From: Ignavibacteria bacterium
GTDB taxonomy: Bacteria; Bacteroidota; Ignavibacteria; Tepidaquicellales; Tepidaquicellaceae
NCBI GenBank assembly: GCA_016716125.1
Contig: JADJWZ010000016.1
Coordinates: 28,059-92,058, forward strand
Direction of reading: 5' to 3'
DNA length: 64,000 nt
The notes beneath the pieces were generated by a model that made no database searches, was not told the DNA's origin, and saw only the letters and a program-made list of their open reading frames with translations. Position 1 is the first letter of the stretch, and every line of letters starts with the position of its first letter. Shown one piece after another: positions 1 to 9,421 of this stretch. A program made the translations under genes and the position numbers.

Positions 1-1468
1 TCTTCTCGTCTTCATTAAGTTCTTTGCCTTCCTTTTTAAGCTGTCCCATTTTAATGTCCAGTAAAACATTGCTCGCCTGCGCGCCGCCCATCACTGCGAT
101 CTTTGCTTTTGGATATGCGAATATAAATCTCGGGTCATAAGCTTTTCCGCACATGGCGTAATTTCCCGCGCCGTAACTGTTGCCTGTTATAATAGTGATC
201 TTCGGGACAGTGGAATTCGCAACTGCATTTACCATCTTCGCTCCGTCTTTAATAATCCCTCCGTGCTCGGATCTTGAGCCGACCATAAATCCCGTTACAT
301 CCTGAAGAAAAAGGAGCGGGATCTTTCGCTGATTACAGTTCATAATAAATCTCGCGCCCTTATCAGCGCTGTCTGAATATATCACTCCGCCGAACTGCAT
401 CTCACCCGATTTGCTTTTCACAACATTTCTCTGATTTGCAACTATGCCTACAGCCCATCCTTCTATTCTTGCAAAGCCGGTGATAATAGTCTTACCGTAT
501 GCAGGTTTATATTCATCAAAATCACCGTCATCGATGATCCTGCCGATGAGTTCATATACATCATACTGCATTGAAGTATCTTCAGGCAGTACGCCGTATA
601 TTTCCTTTTCGGGATGGTTGGGCTTTTTAATTTCAGTTCTGTCAAATCCGGCTTTAGGTTCATTGCAGAATTTACTTACAAGCTCTCTGATCTTTTCAAT
701 ACACTCTTTATCATCAGCCATTTTTTCATCCGTAATTCCTGATATCTCGGTAGTTACAGTTGCGCCTCCGAGAGATTCATTATCTATCTTTTCACCGATC
801 GCGGCTTTTACAAGATGAGATCCGGCGAGGAAGATGCTTCCTGTTCCTTCCACTATCAGCGCTTCGTCGCTCATGATCGGAAGATAAGCTCCGCCTGCAA
901 CGCACGGACCCATGATAGCTGCGATCTGAGGAATACCCATCGAACTCATCACAGCATTATTCCTGAATATTCTTCCGAAATGTTCTTTGTCAGGAAATAT
1001 CTCATCCTGCATGGGAAGAAATACTCCGGCGGAATCGACGAGATAAATTATCGGAAGTTTATTCTCAATTGAAATTTCCTGTGCGCGGAGATTTTTTTTA
1101 CATGTGATAGGGAACCATGCGCCGGCTTTTACAGTCGCGTCATTTGCAACTATGACACAGTTCCTGCCGTGAATTTTCCCGATGCCGAATATTGTACCGG
1201 AAGAAGGCGCGCCGCCGTATTCCTTATACATTCCGTAGCCCGTATATAGTCCGAGCTCCATGAAGTATGAATCTTTATCAATTAAAAGATCAACACGTTC
1301 GCGGCAGTGAAGTTTATTTTTTGAATGAAGTTTCTCAATAGCTTTCTTTCCACCGCCCAGGTGTATCTCGTTTCTTAAAACGGTGAATTCTTTTAAAAGC
1401 TCTTTATAATTTTCTTCTCTCTTATGAAATATGGAATCTTTTTTTATATCTGATTTTAATTTAGGCAT
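1..1468 (-). CDS. Acyl-CoA carboxylase carboxyltransferase (beta) subunit, methylcrotonyl-CoA carboxylase-like, partial
   Basis: An open frame of 489 codons starts at an ATG at 1468-1466 (MPKLKSDIKKDS) and is still open at the left edge, so the C-terminus is missing. Visible motifs are those of the biotin-dependent carboxyltransferase beta family: GGGKKAIEKLH near the N-terminus, GRNCVIVANDATVKAGAW, MGPCVAGGAYLP in the first crotonase-fold half, and GSRSEHGGIIKDGAK, NSYGAGNYAMCGKAYDPRF and AVMGGAQAS in the second half. In this family the enzyme moves carboxyl from carboxybiotin to an acyl-CoA in the cytoplasm. The GAGNYAMCGKAYDPRF region looks closest to the methylcrotonyl/propionyl-CoA branch, but the substrate cannot be fixed from sequence alone. 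The biotin carboxylase partner is not in the window and may lie beyond the left edge. Family assignment is secure; substrate is inference. Confidence 0.9.
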   Translation of the reverse strand, partial: MPKLKSDIKKDSIFHKREENYKELLKEFTVLRNEIHLGGGKKAIEKLHSKNKLHCRERVDLLIDKDSYFMELGLYTGYGMYKEYGGAPSSGTIFGIGKIHGRNCVIVANDATVKAGAWFPITCKKNLRAQEISIENKLPIIYLVDSAGVFLPMQDEIFPDKEHFGRIFRNNAVMSSMGIPQIAAIMGPCVAGGAYLPIMSDEALIVEGTGSIFLAGSHLVKAAIGEKIDNESLGGATVTTEISGITDEKMADDKECIEKIRELVSKFCNEPKAGFDRTEIKKPNHPEKEIYGVLPEDTSMQYDVYELIGRIIDDGDFDEYKPAYGKTIITGFARIEGWAVGIVANQRNVVKSKSGEMQFGGVIYSDSADKGARFIMNCNQRKIPLLFLQDVTGFMVGSRSEHGGIIKDGAKMVNAVANSTVPKITIITGNSYGAGNYAMCGKAYDPRFIFAYPKAKIAVMGGAQASNVLLDIKMGQLKKEGKELNEDEK

Positions 1469-1582
1469 CGGAAATTTATATTAGGATTGAACTGAACGGA
1501 AATAAAATATGAAGAAATTATCTTCAAAGAATTATTAAGATAAAACTTAATTTAAATCTGATTTAAAACGGGATAAAAACAT

Positions 1583-2866
1583 TTAAGCAATTATTTTCCT
1601 GTTACCGCTGAGATAGACAGGTTCTTTTTTTTCTGTAATTACTTCTTTTGTAATAATGCAGTTCGAAACATTTTCTTTCGAAGGTATTTTATACATAATG
1701 TCGAGCATAATATTCTCAAGTATCGATCTCAAAGCTCTTGCGCCTGTTCTTCTTTTTAATGAAAGGTCAACCACTGCATCCAGCGCATCTTCCGTAAATT
1801 CCAGATCGACGCCTTCCATTCTGAATAATTTCTGATACTGCTTTGTAATGGCGTTCTTTGGTTCGGTAAGAATGGACAGCATGGTTTTCTTATCAAGCGA
1901 ATTCAAAGTTGTGATCACGGGAAGTCTGCCGATAAGCTCCGGGATTAAACCGTAGTGGATCAGATCATCGGGCTCGACCTGATTGATGATCTTATCCTGA
2001 TCGTCTTTATTCTTTGAATAAATATCCGAGCCGAATCCGATCGAACTTTTTGAGATTCTTTTTTCGATAATTTTATCTATGCCGTCGAATGCTCCGCCGC
2101 AGATAAATAAAATATTCTTTGTGCTGATATTTATAAGCGCCTGTTCGGGATGCTTTCTTCCGCCTTTGGGCGGTACGCCTGCAATAGTTCCTTCAAGAAG
2201 TTTCAGCAGCGCCTGCTGAACGCCTTCGCCGGAAACGTCTCTTGTAATGGAAGTGCTGTCGCTCTTACGGGAGATCTTGTCAATTTCATCAAGATAAATT
2301 ATTCCGCGCTCGGCTTTAGACAGATCAAAATTTGCATTTTGTAAAAGATGAACTAAAATGGATTCCACATCATCGCCGACATATCCGGCTTCAGTAAGAG
2401 TTGTAGCGTCGGCTATTGCAAAAGGAACATCAAGAAGTCTTGCGAGAGACTGCGCGAGAAAAGTTTTGCCTGTACCGGTCGGACCTATAAGTAGTATGTT
2501 ACTCTTTTCAATTTCAACATCATCTATGTAATTGAAATCGATAGAGTCTATTCTTTTGTAATGATTATAAACAGCAACTGCCAAAGATTTTTTCGCTTTA
2601 TCCTGACCTATTACATATTCATCGAGAAATTTTTTGATCGCCTGTGGAGTAAGTTCCGATCTGACTTTATTGATCGACTTGGCGGCGCTGCTCATTGTAT
2701 TTTTTTTGATGATCTGCATAGCGTTGCCGACGCAGATCTCGCAAATGAAAACTTCTTTTCCGTTATGATCAGACGGTCCCTTTATCATATTGGTGACTTT
2801 GTCGGCGTTTCTGCCGCAGAAGGAACATCTTGCTATGTGAGACTTGGATCCGGATTTTGAATTCAT
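1583..2866 (-). CDS. clpX: ATP-dependent Clp protease ATP-binding subunit ClpX
   Basis: Full-length 427-residue ClpX, the AAA+ unfoldase that feeds substrates to the ClpP peptidase in the cytoplasm. An N-terminal zinc-binding domain has four cysteines (C14, C17, C42, C45). The Walker A motif GPTGTGKT is at about residues 128-135 and Walker B (YLDEID) is around D193/E194. The GYVGDDVE pore loop at about 161-168, the LLEGT motif and the RRTGARALRSI sensor-2 region follow. Length is normal for the family. No clpP gene is adjacent; the next gene upstream is a tRNA-Leu on the same strand, so clpX stands alone here. The ATG at 2866 gives the usual short basic leader before the zinc domain. Confidence 0.98.
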   Translation of the reverse strand: MNSKSGSKSHIARCSFCGRNADKVTNMIKGPSDHNGKEVFICEICVGNAMQIIKKNTMSSAAKSINKVRSELTPQAIKKFLDEYVIGQDKAKKSLAVAVYNHYKRIDSIDFNYIDDVEIEKSNILLIGPTGTGKTFLAQSLARLLDVPFAIADATTLTEAGYVGDDVESILVHLLQNANFDLSKAERGIIYLDEIDKISRKSDSTSITRDVSGEGVQQALLKLLEGTIAGVPPKGGRKHPEQALINISTKNILFICGGAFDGIDKIIEKRISKSSIGFGSDIYSKNKDDQDKIINQVEPDDLIHYGLIPELIGRLPVITTLNSLDKKTMLSILTEPKNAITKQYQKLFRMEGVDLEFTEDALDAVVDLSLKRRTGARALRSILENIMLDIMYKIPSKENVSNCIITKEVITEKKEPVYLSGNRKIIA

Positions 2867-2901
2867 ATTATAAGAATGAATTTTTGTTTAATATGAAATA
2901 A

Positions 2902-2986
2902 TGGTGCGTGATGAGGGAGTCGAACCCCCACGGGTTGCCCCGCTAGATCCTAAGTCTAGTGCGTCTGCCAGTTCCGCCAATCACGC
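2902..2986 (-). tRNA. tRNA-Leu (anticodon UAG), CCA encoded
   Basis: Read on the minus strand, a 7-bp acceptor stem pairs GCGTGAT with ATCACGC, followed by discriminator A and an encoded CCA. The anticodon stem CTAGA/TCTAG encloses the loop CTTAGGA, giving anticodon TAG (reads CUA and other CUN leucine codons). A class II long variable arm and a T-arm with GGTTCGACTCC are present. Length is 85 nt including CCA. It sits just upstream of clpX on the same strand. Confidence 0.95.
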
Positions 2987-3098
2987 ATACTTAAAAACAG
3001 CAGTTACAAAAATAATTAATAATATTCCTAATTACAATTGACTATTGGTCTTTGGTAAAGTATTACTTTAAGTGAATATATATATTGATTTATTTCAG

Positions 3099-4112
3099 TC
3101 ATATCCTTCCTGCGGATTTTAAAACATAAAGCGCATCTGCAGTTACCCACTCGTTCATTTTCCTTTTACCTGTTTCACCCCATCCCACGCTGTCAGCGTT
3201 CATTATAAAATCATCGGATACAGTATAATATTTTTTTTCTGCAGCCCATCCGCCGGCGGGAAGCGCTTTGCTTTCGAGTAAGTCCAGTGCTTCTGTGCAT
3301 CTTCTGTCTTTTATAAAACCTGCTTCAGCCATTGCCTTCAGTCCGCCGAGAATATCATAATGCCAGTAAAGGGGATAATGCAGCGCTAAAAATTCATCCT
3401 TCATTACACTGCCGTCAGATACTTTTCGGAATAGTTTTCTTTTAAGAAAAATCTCCGCCGCCTTTTTAACTGCTATATGAATTTTTTTATTGTCTGAATA
3501 TTTTGAATAGATAGAAAGACCTCTGAGCGGAAGTAAACTTTCCATGTAAGAAGAATTTTTTGCTTCAGGATTTTTATCGCAGTTCCAGCCGCCGTCATCC
3601 CACTGCCAATGAAGAAGTCTTTCAGCAAGCGAGTCAAGTCTCTTATCAAAAAGTCCGAGCCTGGTTAAATAATACAAAGTGTTACCGTACATTGACGCGC
3701 ATACTCTATGTCTGCCGTTTATTACCGGAACTCCGGACTTTTTTGAAAGATCGCTTTTACTTTTAATTTCCGCATCAATAAAATAAACATCTCTCAGCCA
3801 GAATTCAAGAACCTGTTCCTTTAATGAATTCAATGATTTATCCTCCGCCGGATATCCGATATCAGCAAGCGCAGAAAGAGTCCAGTGCGCGCCTTTCCAT
3901 TTATCATAAACATCTCTGCCGCGGCTGATCCTTCCGTCTTTATCTCTGTACGATAATATTTTTTTAACGCGGGTGCTTTGCCTTATCTCAGATCTGAGCT
4001 TTCGGATATTACTGGAATCCTCATCTTCTCCCAATACATTTACTCGCATCTTATAACGGACGGAAGGTTCCTCAGAGCTAAAGAGATTATTTATTACAGT
4101 ATCTGTATTCAA
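3099..4112 (-). CDS. Terpene cyclase/prenyltransferase-fold (alpha-alpha toroid) protein of unknown function
   Basis: A 337-residue protein with no signal peptide or membrane segment. It has the spaced helical repeats expected of the alpha-alpha toroid fold seen in squalene cyclases and prenyltransferase beta subunits: WTLSALADIGYP, a QW-like HWQWDDGGWNCD near residue 170, LALHYPLYWHYDILGGLKAM and LPAGGWAAEKKYY. It is about half the length of squalene-hopene cyclase and I do not see a DXDD catalytic motif, so a cyclase activity is not supported. Similar short proteins are usually annotated only as toroid-fold or hypothetical. Neighbours (tRNA-Leu, clpX) give no clue to its job. The fold call is an inference from motif spacing. 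Confidence 0.65.
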   Translation of the reverse strand: MNTDTVINNLFSSEEPSVRYKMRVNVLGEDEDSSNIRKLRSEIRQSTRVKKILSYRDKDGRISRGRDVYDKWKGAHWTLSALADIGYPAEDKSLNSLKEQVLEFWLRDVYFIDAEIKSKSDLSKKSGVPVINGRHRVCASMYGNTLYYLTRLGLFDKRLDSLAERLLHWQWDDGGWNCDKNPEAKNSSYMESLLPLRGLSIYSKYSDNKKIHIAVKKAAEIFLKRKLFRKVSDGSVMKDEFLALHYPLYWHYDILGGLKAMAEAGFIKDRRCTEALDLLESKALPAGGWAAEKKYYTVSDDFIMNADSVGWGETGKRKMNEWVTADALYVLKSAGRI

Positions 4113-4213
4113 TTTGAAACGGTTAATTAAAAATTTAAAAATGAAAATACTTTGAAGCGGATTTGAATTTTCTCAGGGTTTCAAAAATACTCAAATAAAT
4201 TTTTTATATCACC

Positions 4214-4297
4214 GTCGTTGGGTGTTCCAAAAAATTTGCAGCTTTTAAAACTAAAATTAGCTGTATCTCTTTTGCAAATTTTTTGGTCACCAACGAC
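4214..4297. repeat. Imperfect inverted-repeat (hairpin) element, copy 1
   Basis: The left arm at 4214-4239 (GTCGTTGGGTGTTCC followed by AAAAAATTTGC-like sequence) pairs with the right arm at 4274-4297, whose reverse complement begins GTCGTTGGTGACC and ends in AAAAAATTTGC. About 22 positions match with small gaps, and the loop is about 34 bp. The element resembles copy 2 at 4397-4484 in arm sequence and arm spacing. It could be a short palindromic mobile remnant (MITE- or REP-like) or a structured RNA; the sequence does not decide which. Confidence 0.7.
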
Positions 4298-4396
4298 ACT
4301 GCAGATGAAGACTTTGACTATTTATCGGAATTAAAATAAAACTGCTGAATTTAATATACTATGTTTTTATTTAAACAAGTAAGTGCACATTAAAGT

Positions 4397-4484
4397 CCGT
4401 TGTTGGTGATCAAAAAGTTTGCATGAGTTGTATTGTAAAATTAAAATAAAATTTAAACAAACTTTTTGAAAACACAAACAACGG
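4397..4484. repeat. Imperfect inverted-repeat (hairpin) element, copy 2
   Basis: The left arm at 4397-4422 (CCGTTGTTGGTGATC then AAAAAGTTTGC) pairs with the right arm at 4458-4484, whose reverse complement starts CCGTTGTTTGTGTTTTC and ends AAAAAGTTTG. Arms are about 26 nt and the loop about 35 nt. The arm sequence matches copy 1 at 4214-4297 in the pattern CGTTGTTGGTG-N-CAAAAA-N-TTTGC, so the two are related elements about 100 bp apart. It ends about 15 bp from the pseudogene tail. Confidence 0.7.
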
Positions 4485-4498
4485 CGGGATGCCTCCGG

Positions 4499-5772
4499 TT
4501 ATTTTATCAGGATCATCCTTCCTGTTTCCCTGTACTTACCGGCTGTATAAGTATAAAAATAAATCCCGCTTGAATAATCACGCATTGAATTCAGTCCTGT
4601 ATCTTCCCGCCTGAAGATTCTGATTTACAAGATCCTTTACTTTCCTTCCCAGAAAATCATAAACAGTAATTACCACATCAGCGACTTCAGGAAGATCAAA
4701 TTCAATTTTCGTCGACGGGTTGAAAGGATTAGGATAATTATTGTGAAGCTTATACTGAGAAGGAATTTCTGCGCTTATATTTTCGATGCCGACTATCATT
4801 GTCCGGAAAATCCATTCGGCTGACCAGACGCCTGTACCTGAGTTATTAGATGCATTCACTCTCCAGAAGTAAAGAGTATTTCCATTTAAGACAGTGCCCG
4901 GGACATTGTATAAAGTATCCTGTGTATTCTGCGCAGTGTGAACAATGTTATTGAAATTTAAGTCGGTAGAAATTTGGAGTCCGTAATTAACAGCGTTAAA
5001 TACAAGATTCCAGGACATTTGCGGCGTCAGACTAATACCCGTTGATAAGTTTGCCGGAGATAACAGAGTCGGCGCAACCGGAATACTTTCGGCAACAGTA
5101 GTAAAACTAAACGGGACAGACCAGGGACCGACTCCGATTCCATTAACACTCGCCACCCGCCAGTAATATTTTGACAAATAAGTCAGAAAAGGTGGAGGTA
5201 CAATATATTGTGAACCTGTAATATTTATAGGATTATATATTACATTTGAAAACAATGAATCAGTTGCTACCTGAAGTCTGTAAGATGCGGCAAGTGATAC
5301 ATCTACCCAGTCAAGTAATGGAGTCAGTGAAATATTTATTGCATTATTAACCGGCAGCAAAAGAGTCGTGGCAGGCGGAGGAGCCACTGTTGTAAATTTA
5401 AAAACTGAAGACCAGGGACTCGTGCCTAACGAATTATATGCATTAACTCTCCAAAAGTATCTGGTACCAATATTTAATGTCGAAGATGGAACAATATAAG
5501 AAGCTGTTTGAATATTGGATGCTGTATGAATAATAGTAGTAAAATTTGAATCTAAAGCTATGTTTAAGTTATATGCTTCAGCATCTGTTACAGTTGTCCA
5601 TCCTAAAAGCGGCGATAATGCGATATTAGATGCTCCGTTTGCAGGTGAGATCAGATTCGGCGCTTCCGGTACACCTCGGTATTGGTGAATCCATTCTTTT
5701 CTGTGAATAAACATTTACAGAAAAAAATAAGAAAGTTGAAAAAGTAAGAAGTAGAATAATTTTTGCTTTCAA
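4499..5772 (-). pseudogene. Decayed paralogue of the FN3-repeat T9SS-sorted protein
   Basis: A broken, shortened copy of the neighbour at 6020-9253. A signal peptide (MKAKIILLLTFSTFL...VNVYSQ) reads from 5772, from TTG where the paralogue has ATG. It runs into FN3-like repeats only after a +1 change of frame near 5660. The 378-codon open body (4578-5714) holds three FN3-like repeats matching repeats 3-5 of the paralogue; the N-terminal propeller-like region and repeats 1-2 are missing. The body then meets YPNPFNPSTKIEF and the T9SS tail. Near 4592 the paralogue has ACGCGCATCGAA where this copy has ACGCATTGAA. That 2-nt loss shifts the frame and stops translation at 4578, so the end of the sorting domain (…MILIK, stop at 4499-4501) is out of frame. 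Two frameshifts plus a large deletion make function unlikely. Confidence 0.85.
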
Positions 5773-5880
5773 TTTTTCTCCTTTAAATCTTTATTTAAAG
5801 TTTAAACAAAATATGATTTTGGAAATACAAGTCAAAGATTTATTATGTAGTTTTGATAAATGAAATTTCCGGATTAAATT

Positions 5881-5970
5881 TTTCTCCCGGAAACAAATCA
5901 CAGTTTGTGTAAAATTAATACGCTGTGAAATTTATTCCAAAAAAACCGCTGACTGCAGCGGTTTTAAATT
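5881..5970. repeat. Duplicated intergenic/terminator segment, copy 1
   Basis: About 90 bp here, including CAGTTTGTGTAAAATTAATA, GCTGTGAAA and the CCGCTGACTGCAGCGG hairpin, is nearly the same as 9422-9511. A shorter match (AGTAACTCAGATAATTAT-like) follows at about 6004-6020 and 9543-9560. The two copies flank the intact FN3/T9SS gene, which fits a tandem duplication unit of gene plus downstream spacer. Confidence 0.85.
5939..5965 (-). terminator. Rho-independent terminator of the FN3/T9SS gene
   Basis: On the minus strand a CCGCTG/CAGCGG stem with a 4-nt loop is followed by seven T residues. It lies about 55 bp downstream of the stop of the 6020-9253 gene. The same hairpin occurs at 9481-9509. 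Confidence 0.85.
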
Positions 5971-6019
5971 AGTATTGAAAAATTCAAAACAAAAAAATTA
6001 TATGTAACTCAGATAATTA

Positions 6020-9000
6020 TTACTTAATTAATATCATCCTTCCTGTTTCCCTGTACTTACCGGCTGTATAAGTATAAAAATAAATCCCGCTTGAATAATC
6101 ACGCGCATCGAATTCAGTTCTGTATTTTCCGGCCTGAAGATTCTGACTTACAAGATCCTTTACTTTTCTCCCGAGAAAATCATAAACAGTAATTTCCACA
6201 TCAGCAGCTTCAGGCAGATCAAATTCAATTTTCGTAGACGGGTTGAATGGATTAGGATAATTATTGTAAAGCTTATACTCAGCAGGAATTTCTGAGCTAA
6301 TATTTTCAATACCGACTATTATTGTCCGGAAAATCCATTCGGCGGACCAGCTGCCTGTACCGGAGTTATTTGATGCATTCACTCGCCAGAAGTAAAGAGT
6401 GTTGTTGTTTAAAACCGAAGAGGGAACAGTATAAGAAATATTTGTAATTTTCTGCTGGCTGTGTATGACATTATTGAAATTTATGTCTGTTGAAATCTGA
6501 AGACCGTATGAATTCGCTCCGACTAAGTTAATCCATGACAATAAAGGAGTAAGAATAATTCCTGTTGATCCGTTCGCCGGAGAAACGAGTGTCGGAGCGG
6601 AAGGCAGCGGAGCATTTAATGTAGTAAAGCTGAATACGGAAGACCAGTCGCTTGCGCCGATTCCATTGGCAGCGGAAGCTCTCCAGTAATATTTTGTCAG
6701 ATAAGTAAAATATGGTGAAGGGACATTATATTGTGAGGCAGTAAGATTTACCGGATTAAGTATGATGTTTGAAAAAACAGAATCAGTAGCGATCTGCAGT
6801 CTGTATGTTGAAGCGTTTAAGACATTTTCCCAGTCAAGTAAAGGCGTAAGTGAAACGTTTACAGCATTATTCACCGGAGTCAAAAGCAAAGGAGCTGAAG
6901 GCGGACCAATTGTTGTAAAGTGAAAAGACGAAGACCATTGTCCCGTGCCGATTGCATTATAAGCGTTAACTCTCCAGTAGTATCTTGTATTAATATTAAG
7001 CAGAGCAGAAGGTACATTGTAAAAACTATTCGTTATGTTTCCTGCTGTAAGAATTACTGTACTGAAATTCGAATCCAGAGCAATATTTAAATTATATCCG
7101 GCAGCATCAGATACCGTAACCCATGAAAGTCCCGGAGTAAGTAAAACCTGCGTTGCTCCGTTTGCAGGCGAGACAAGTACCGGAGCAGCCGGGATAGAGA
7201 TTGTAGTAAATCTCCATCTTGCTGACCATGGACCTGTACCGTTTGCATTAACAGCATTCACTCTCCAGTAATATCCGGTTCCGATATTTAAAATTGATGA
7301 GGGAATATTGTACTGAGAAACGTTGATGTTATTCTGATTCACAACCATATTGGTGAAACCTGTATCTGTTGCAACCTGCAGATTATAATGCAGCGCGTCG
7401 GAAATGTCATTCCAGTCAAGCGCCGGAGTCAGTGAATTTCCTGTTGAATTATTCAGCGGAGATACAAGTACCGGAGCAGCCGGTAAAAAATTTATTGTTC
7501 TGAAATTATAAGTATTCGACCAGGTGCCTGTGCCGTTTGAGTTAGTGCCGTTCACTCTCCAGAAATATAAGTTATCATAATTCAAAACGGATGCAGCTAC
7601 CTGAAATTCAGAATTAGTCAGATTACCCTGATCTACAATTGTAGTAGTAAAATTGCTATTGGCAGAGATCTGAATTCTGTACGAATCTGCATTCGATACA
7701 TTACTCCAGTCCATTAGCGGAGTAAGCGGAATATTTGTTGCATTATTTGCCGGGTATAAAAGCGTTGGTCCCGCCGGAGCGGAATTTATCGGAAATACAT
7801 ATCTTATATTTATTAATTCACCCATACCGATAGGCGCGCCGTTAACGTGCGTGCCTGCAAGAGAATCAGACTGACAAGTCATTTGAGCTGTGCATTCAGA
7901 GCCGGTAACATTGTTAGTAGGCGAGACGCTGACAAATCTCCAGTCTCTTAACGGAACTGCAGGAGTCAGCCTTTCCGGGGCGATCCAGTTAGCGCCTCCG
8001 TCCACTGTGTAACTTGACCAAACTGAATAGTATGCGCTTGTGTCTGATCCGTATTGTCCTGTAGTAGCGGTAAATGCAACTACCATACCGTTTCCTGAAG
8101 AAGTTCTGCCTATTGCCGGTCTGCATATCGGAAGAAATGCATCAGAGACCGCGCCTGAATTTGGAAAGAAAGGAACATTTGATTCATTTGCTATTATCTT
8201 TGGTATTCCGCCGTTTATATTCGGCGACCAGACTCTTATTGATGAAGGAAGAGTAGGAAAAAATCCGGTTGCTGTAAGCAATGAAATATTAAATGCAACA
8301 TAGGGCTCACTGTTATTACCAAATGCCATGCTGACTCCTCTCAGACATCCAAGAGAATCAGCAGCGGTGTCCCAGTCCCAGATCTGCTGAGGCGAACTCC
8401 AGGAGATCCCGTCATTTGTAGAAAATCTGTAAAAGACATCATTATCATTTATACCGTCACCGGCGCCTATGTAAGCATGCCCGACTATTCCATTTGGAGC
8501 TAATGCCAGTCCATACGTTTCTGCCTGATCTCCGGGATATCCGACATATCCGCTGAATACGCCGTTATTAGAAGTATTTGTATAAGAATTGACCGAACCA
8601 TTTATTGATCCTGCAAATACGGTTTTATTCATACCAATACCAATAACTCTGGGCCAGATTGCTAAACCTTCCGGCGGATCTCCGGGGTCCATTTCAGTAA
8701 ATACTCCGAAACCGGGTCCTGCATCATAATAGAGTTTTGTTCTGGTTAAGGTGCCATTTGTATTATTGTGATTTGCAATGACCGCCGCTCCGTTGGTATA
8801 ACCGGTGATCGCCGGGAAACCGCTTCTGTCTGTATTTGGTACGTCACCTAAATAAGTCCAGATAGCCCCAAAGTCATTGCTGAACAAGTATGCGCAGTCT
8901 CTGGAAGCAAATCCCGGAAACACAGAATACATGAATGTTGCATGTATATTCGAAGGAGTCAGCGGGTCCTGCCATATCTGCTGCGCTACACCGTTGCTTT

Positions 9001-9253
9001 GTAAATCATAGACTGTATTAACTCCGGTTGGACTAAAGAATACAGTTGCTGATGAAGTTCTTACCGTAGGAATATATAGCTTATAATTTTTATTATTTAT
9101 TATATTTGTGTTTTGAGAATTATCGTATACCTCAAGTCCTGTTACAGGTTTTGGGATCGGAACTTCCTTTGGCTGTGAATGAATACTGCTGAATCCTGAA
9201 AACAGTGCAAATGAAATTAACATCTGCGTAAAAAGTAAATTAAGCGCTTTCAT
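6020..9253 (-). CDS. Secreted multi-domain protein with five FN3-like repeats and T9SS sorting domain
   Basis: A 1077-residue exported protein. Residues 1-27 form a signal peptide (MKALNLLFTQMLISF...SIHSQ). Residues about 60-480 have the spaced SxDxGxxW-like elements of a BNR/sialidase-type beta-propeller (FSNDFGAIWTYLG, FSTNDGISWSSPQ, YTVDGGANWIAPE); enzymatic activity is not implied. Five FN3-like repeats of about 93 residues follow from about 488 (each begins AP.L..P.N.....LTP.L.W and ends YYWRVNA.N..GTG.WS). The C-terminus from about 990 is a T9SS type A sorting domain (YPNPFNPSTKIEFDLPE ... MILIK). By family knowledge it would cross the outer membrane by T9SS and be released or anchored at the surface. 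The start at 9253 has GGAGAAAA just upstream. The ligand is unknown; repeats suggest a stalk or adhesin. A decayed partial copy lies downstream. Confidence 0.85.
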   Translation of the reverse strand: MKALNLLFTQMLISFALFSGFSSIHSQPKEVPIPKPVTGLEVYDNSQNTNIINNKNYKLYIPTVRTSSATVFFSPTGVNTVYDLQSNGVAQQIWQDPLTPSNIHATFMYSVFPGFASRDCAYLFSNDFGAIWTYLGDVPNTDRSGFPAITGYTNGAAVIANHNNTNGTLTRTKLYYDAGPGFGVFTEMDPGDPPEGLAIWPRVIGIGMNKTVFAGSINGSVNSYTNTSNNGVFSGYVGYPGDQAETYGLALAPNGIVGHAYIGAGDGINDNDVFYRFSTNDGISWSSPQQIWDWDTAADSLGCLRGVSMAFGNNSEPYVAFNISLLTATGFFPTLPSSIRVWSPNINGGIPKIIANESNVPFFPNSGAVSDAFLPICRPAIGRTSSGNGMVVAFTATTGQYGSDTSAYYSVWSSYTVDGGANWIAPERLTPAVPLRDWRFVSVSPTNNVTGSECTAQMTCQSDSLAGTHVNGAPIGMGELINIRYVFPINSAPAGPTLLYPANNATNIPLTPLMDWSNVSNADSYRIQISANSNFTTTIVDQGNLTNSEFQVAASVLNYDNLYFWRVNGTNSNGTGTWSNTYNFRTINFLPAAPVLVSPLNNSTGNSLTPALDWNDISDALHYNLQVATDTGFTNMVVNQNNINVSQYNIPSSILNIGTGYYWRVNAVNANGTGPWSARWRFTTISIPAAPVLVSPANGATQVLLTPGLSWVTVSDAAGYNLNIALDSNFSTVILTAGNITNSFYNVPSALLNINTRYYWRVNAYNAIGTGQWSSSFHFTTIGPPSAPLLLTPVNNAVNVSLTPLLDWENVLNASTYRLQIATDSVFSNIILNPVNLTASQYNVPSPYFTYLTKYYWRASAANGIGASDWSSVFSFTTLNAPLPSAPTLVSPANGSTGIILTPLLSWINLVGANSYGLQISTDINFNNVIHSQQKITNISYTVPSSVLNNNTLYFWRVNASNNSGTGSWSAEWIFRTIIVGIENISSEIPAEYKLYNNYPNPFNPSTKIEFDLPEAADVEITVYDFLGRKVKDLVSQNLQAGKYRTEFDARDYSSGIYFYTYTAGKYRETGRMILIK

Positions 9254-9421
9254 TTTTTCTCCTAATTTTGTTTAGAATAAATTAACTGATACAAATTAAA
9301 CACAAATTCTTTTTAAGTCAAAGATTTTTTTATCTGAAAAAAGTGAATTTAACTGAAAAATATCTATCATATTTTCATTAAAATTACCAATTTTGTTTAA
9401 ATTTGAACCGGATATAATTCT

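Larger units (their letters stand above)
4113..4498. other. Intergenic region holding two hairpin repeats, no gene seen
   Basis: This 386-bp non-coding stretch separates the toroid-fold gene start from the 3' remains of the FN3/T9SS pseudogene. Its main content is two related imperfect inverted repeats, at 4214-4297 and 4397-4484, listed separately. I see no open frame with coding character, no RNA gene and no convincing terminator with a T-run. Confidence 0.6.

Noticed and set aside
444..818. Open frame on the plus strand opposite the carboxyltransferase gene
   Set aside because: It lies antisense to a clearly coding carboxyltransferase frame and has no recognisable protein features.
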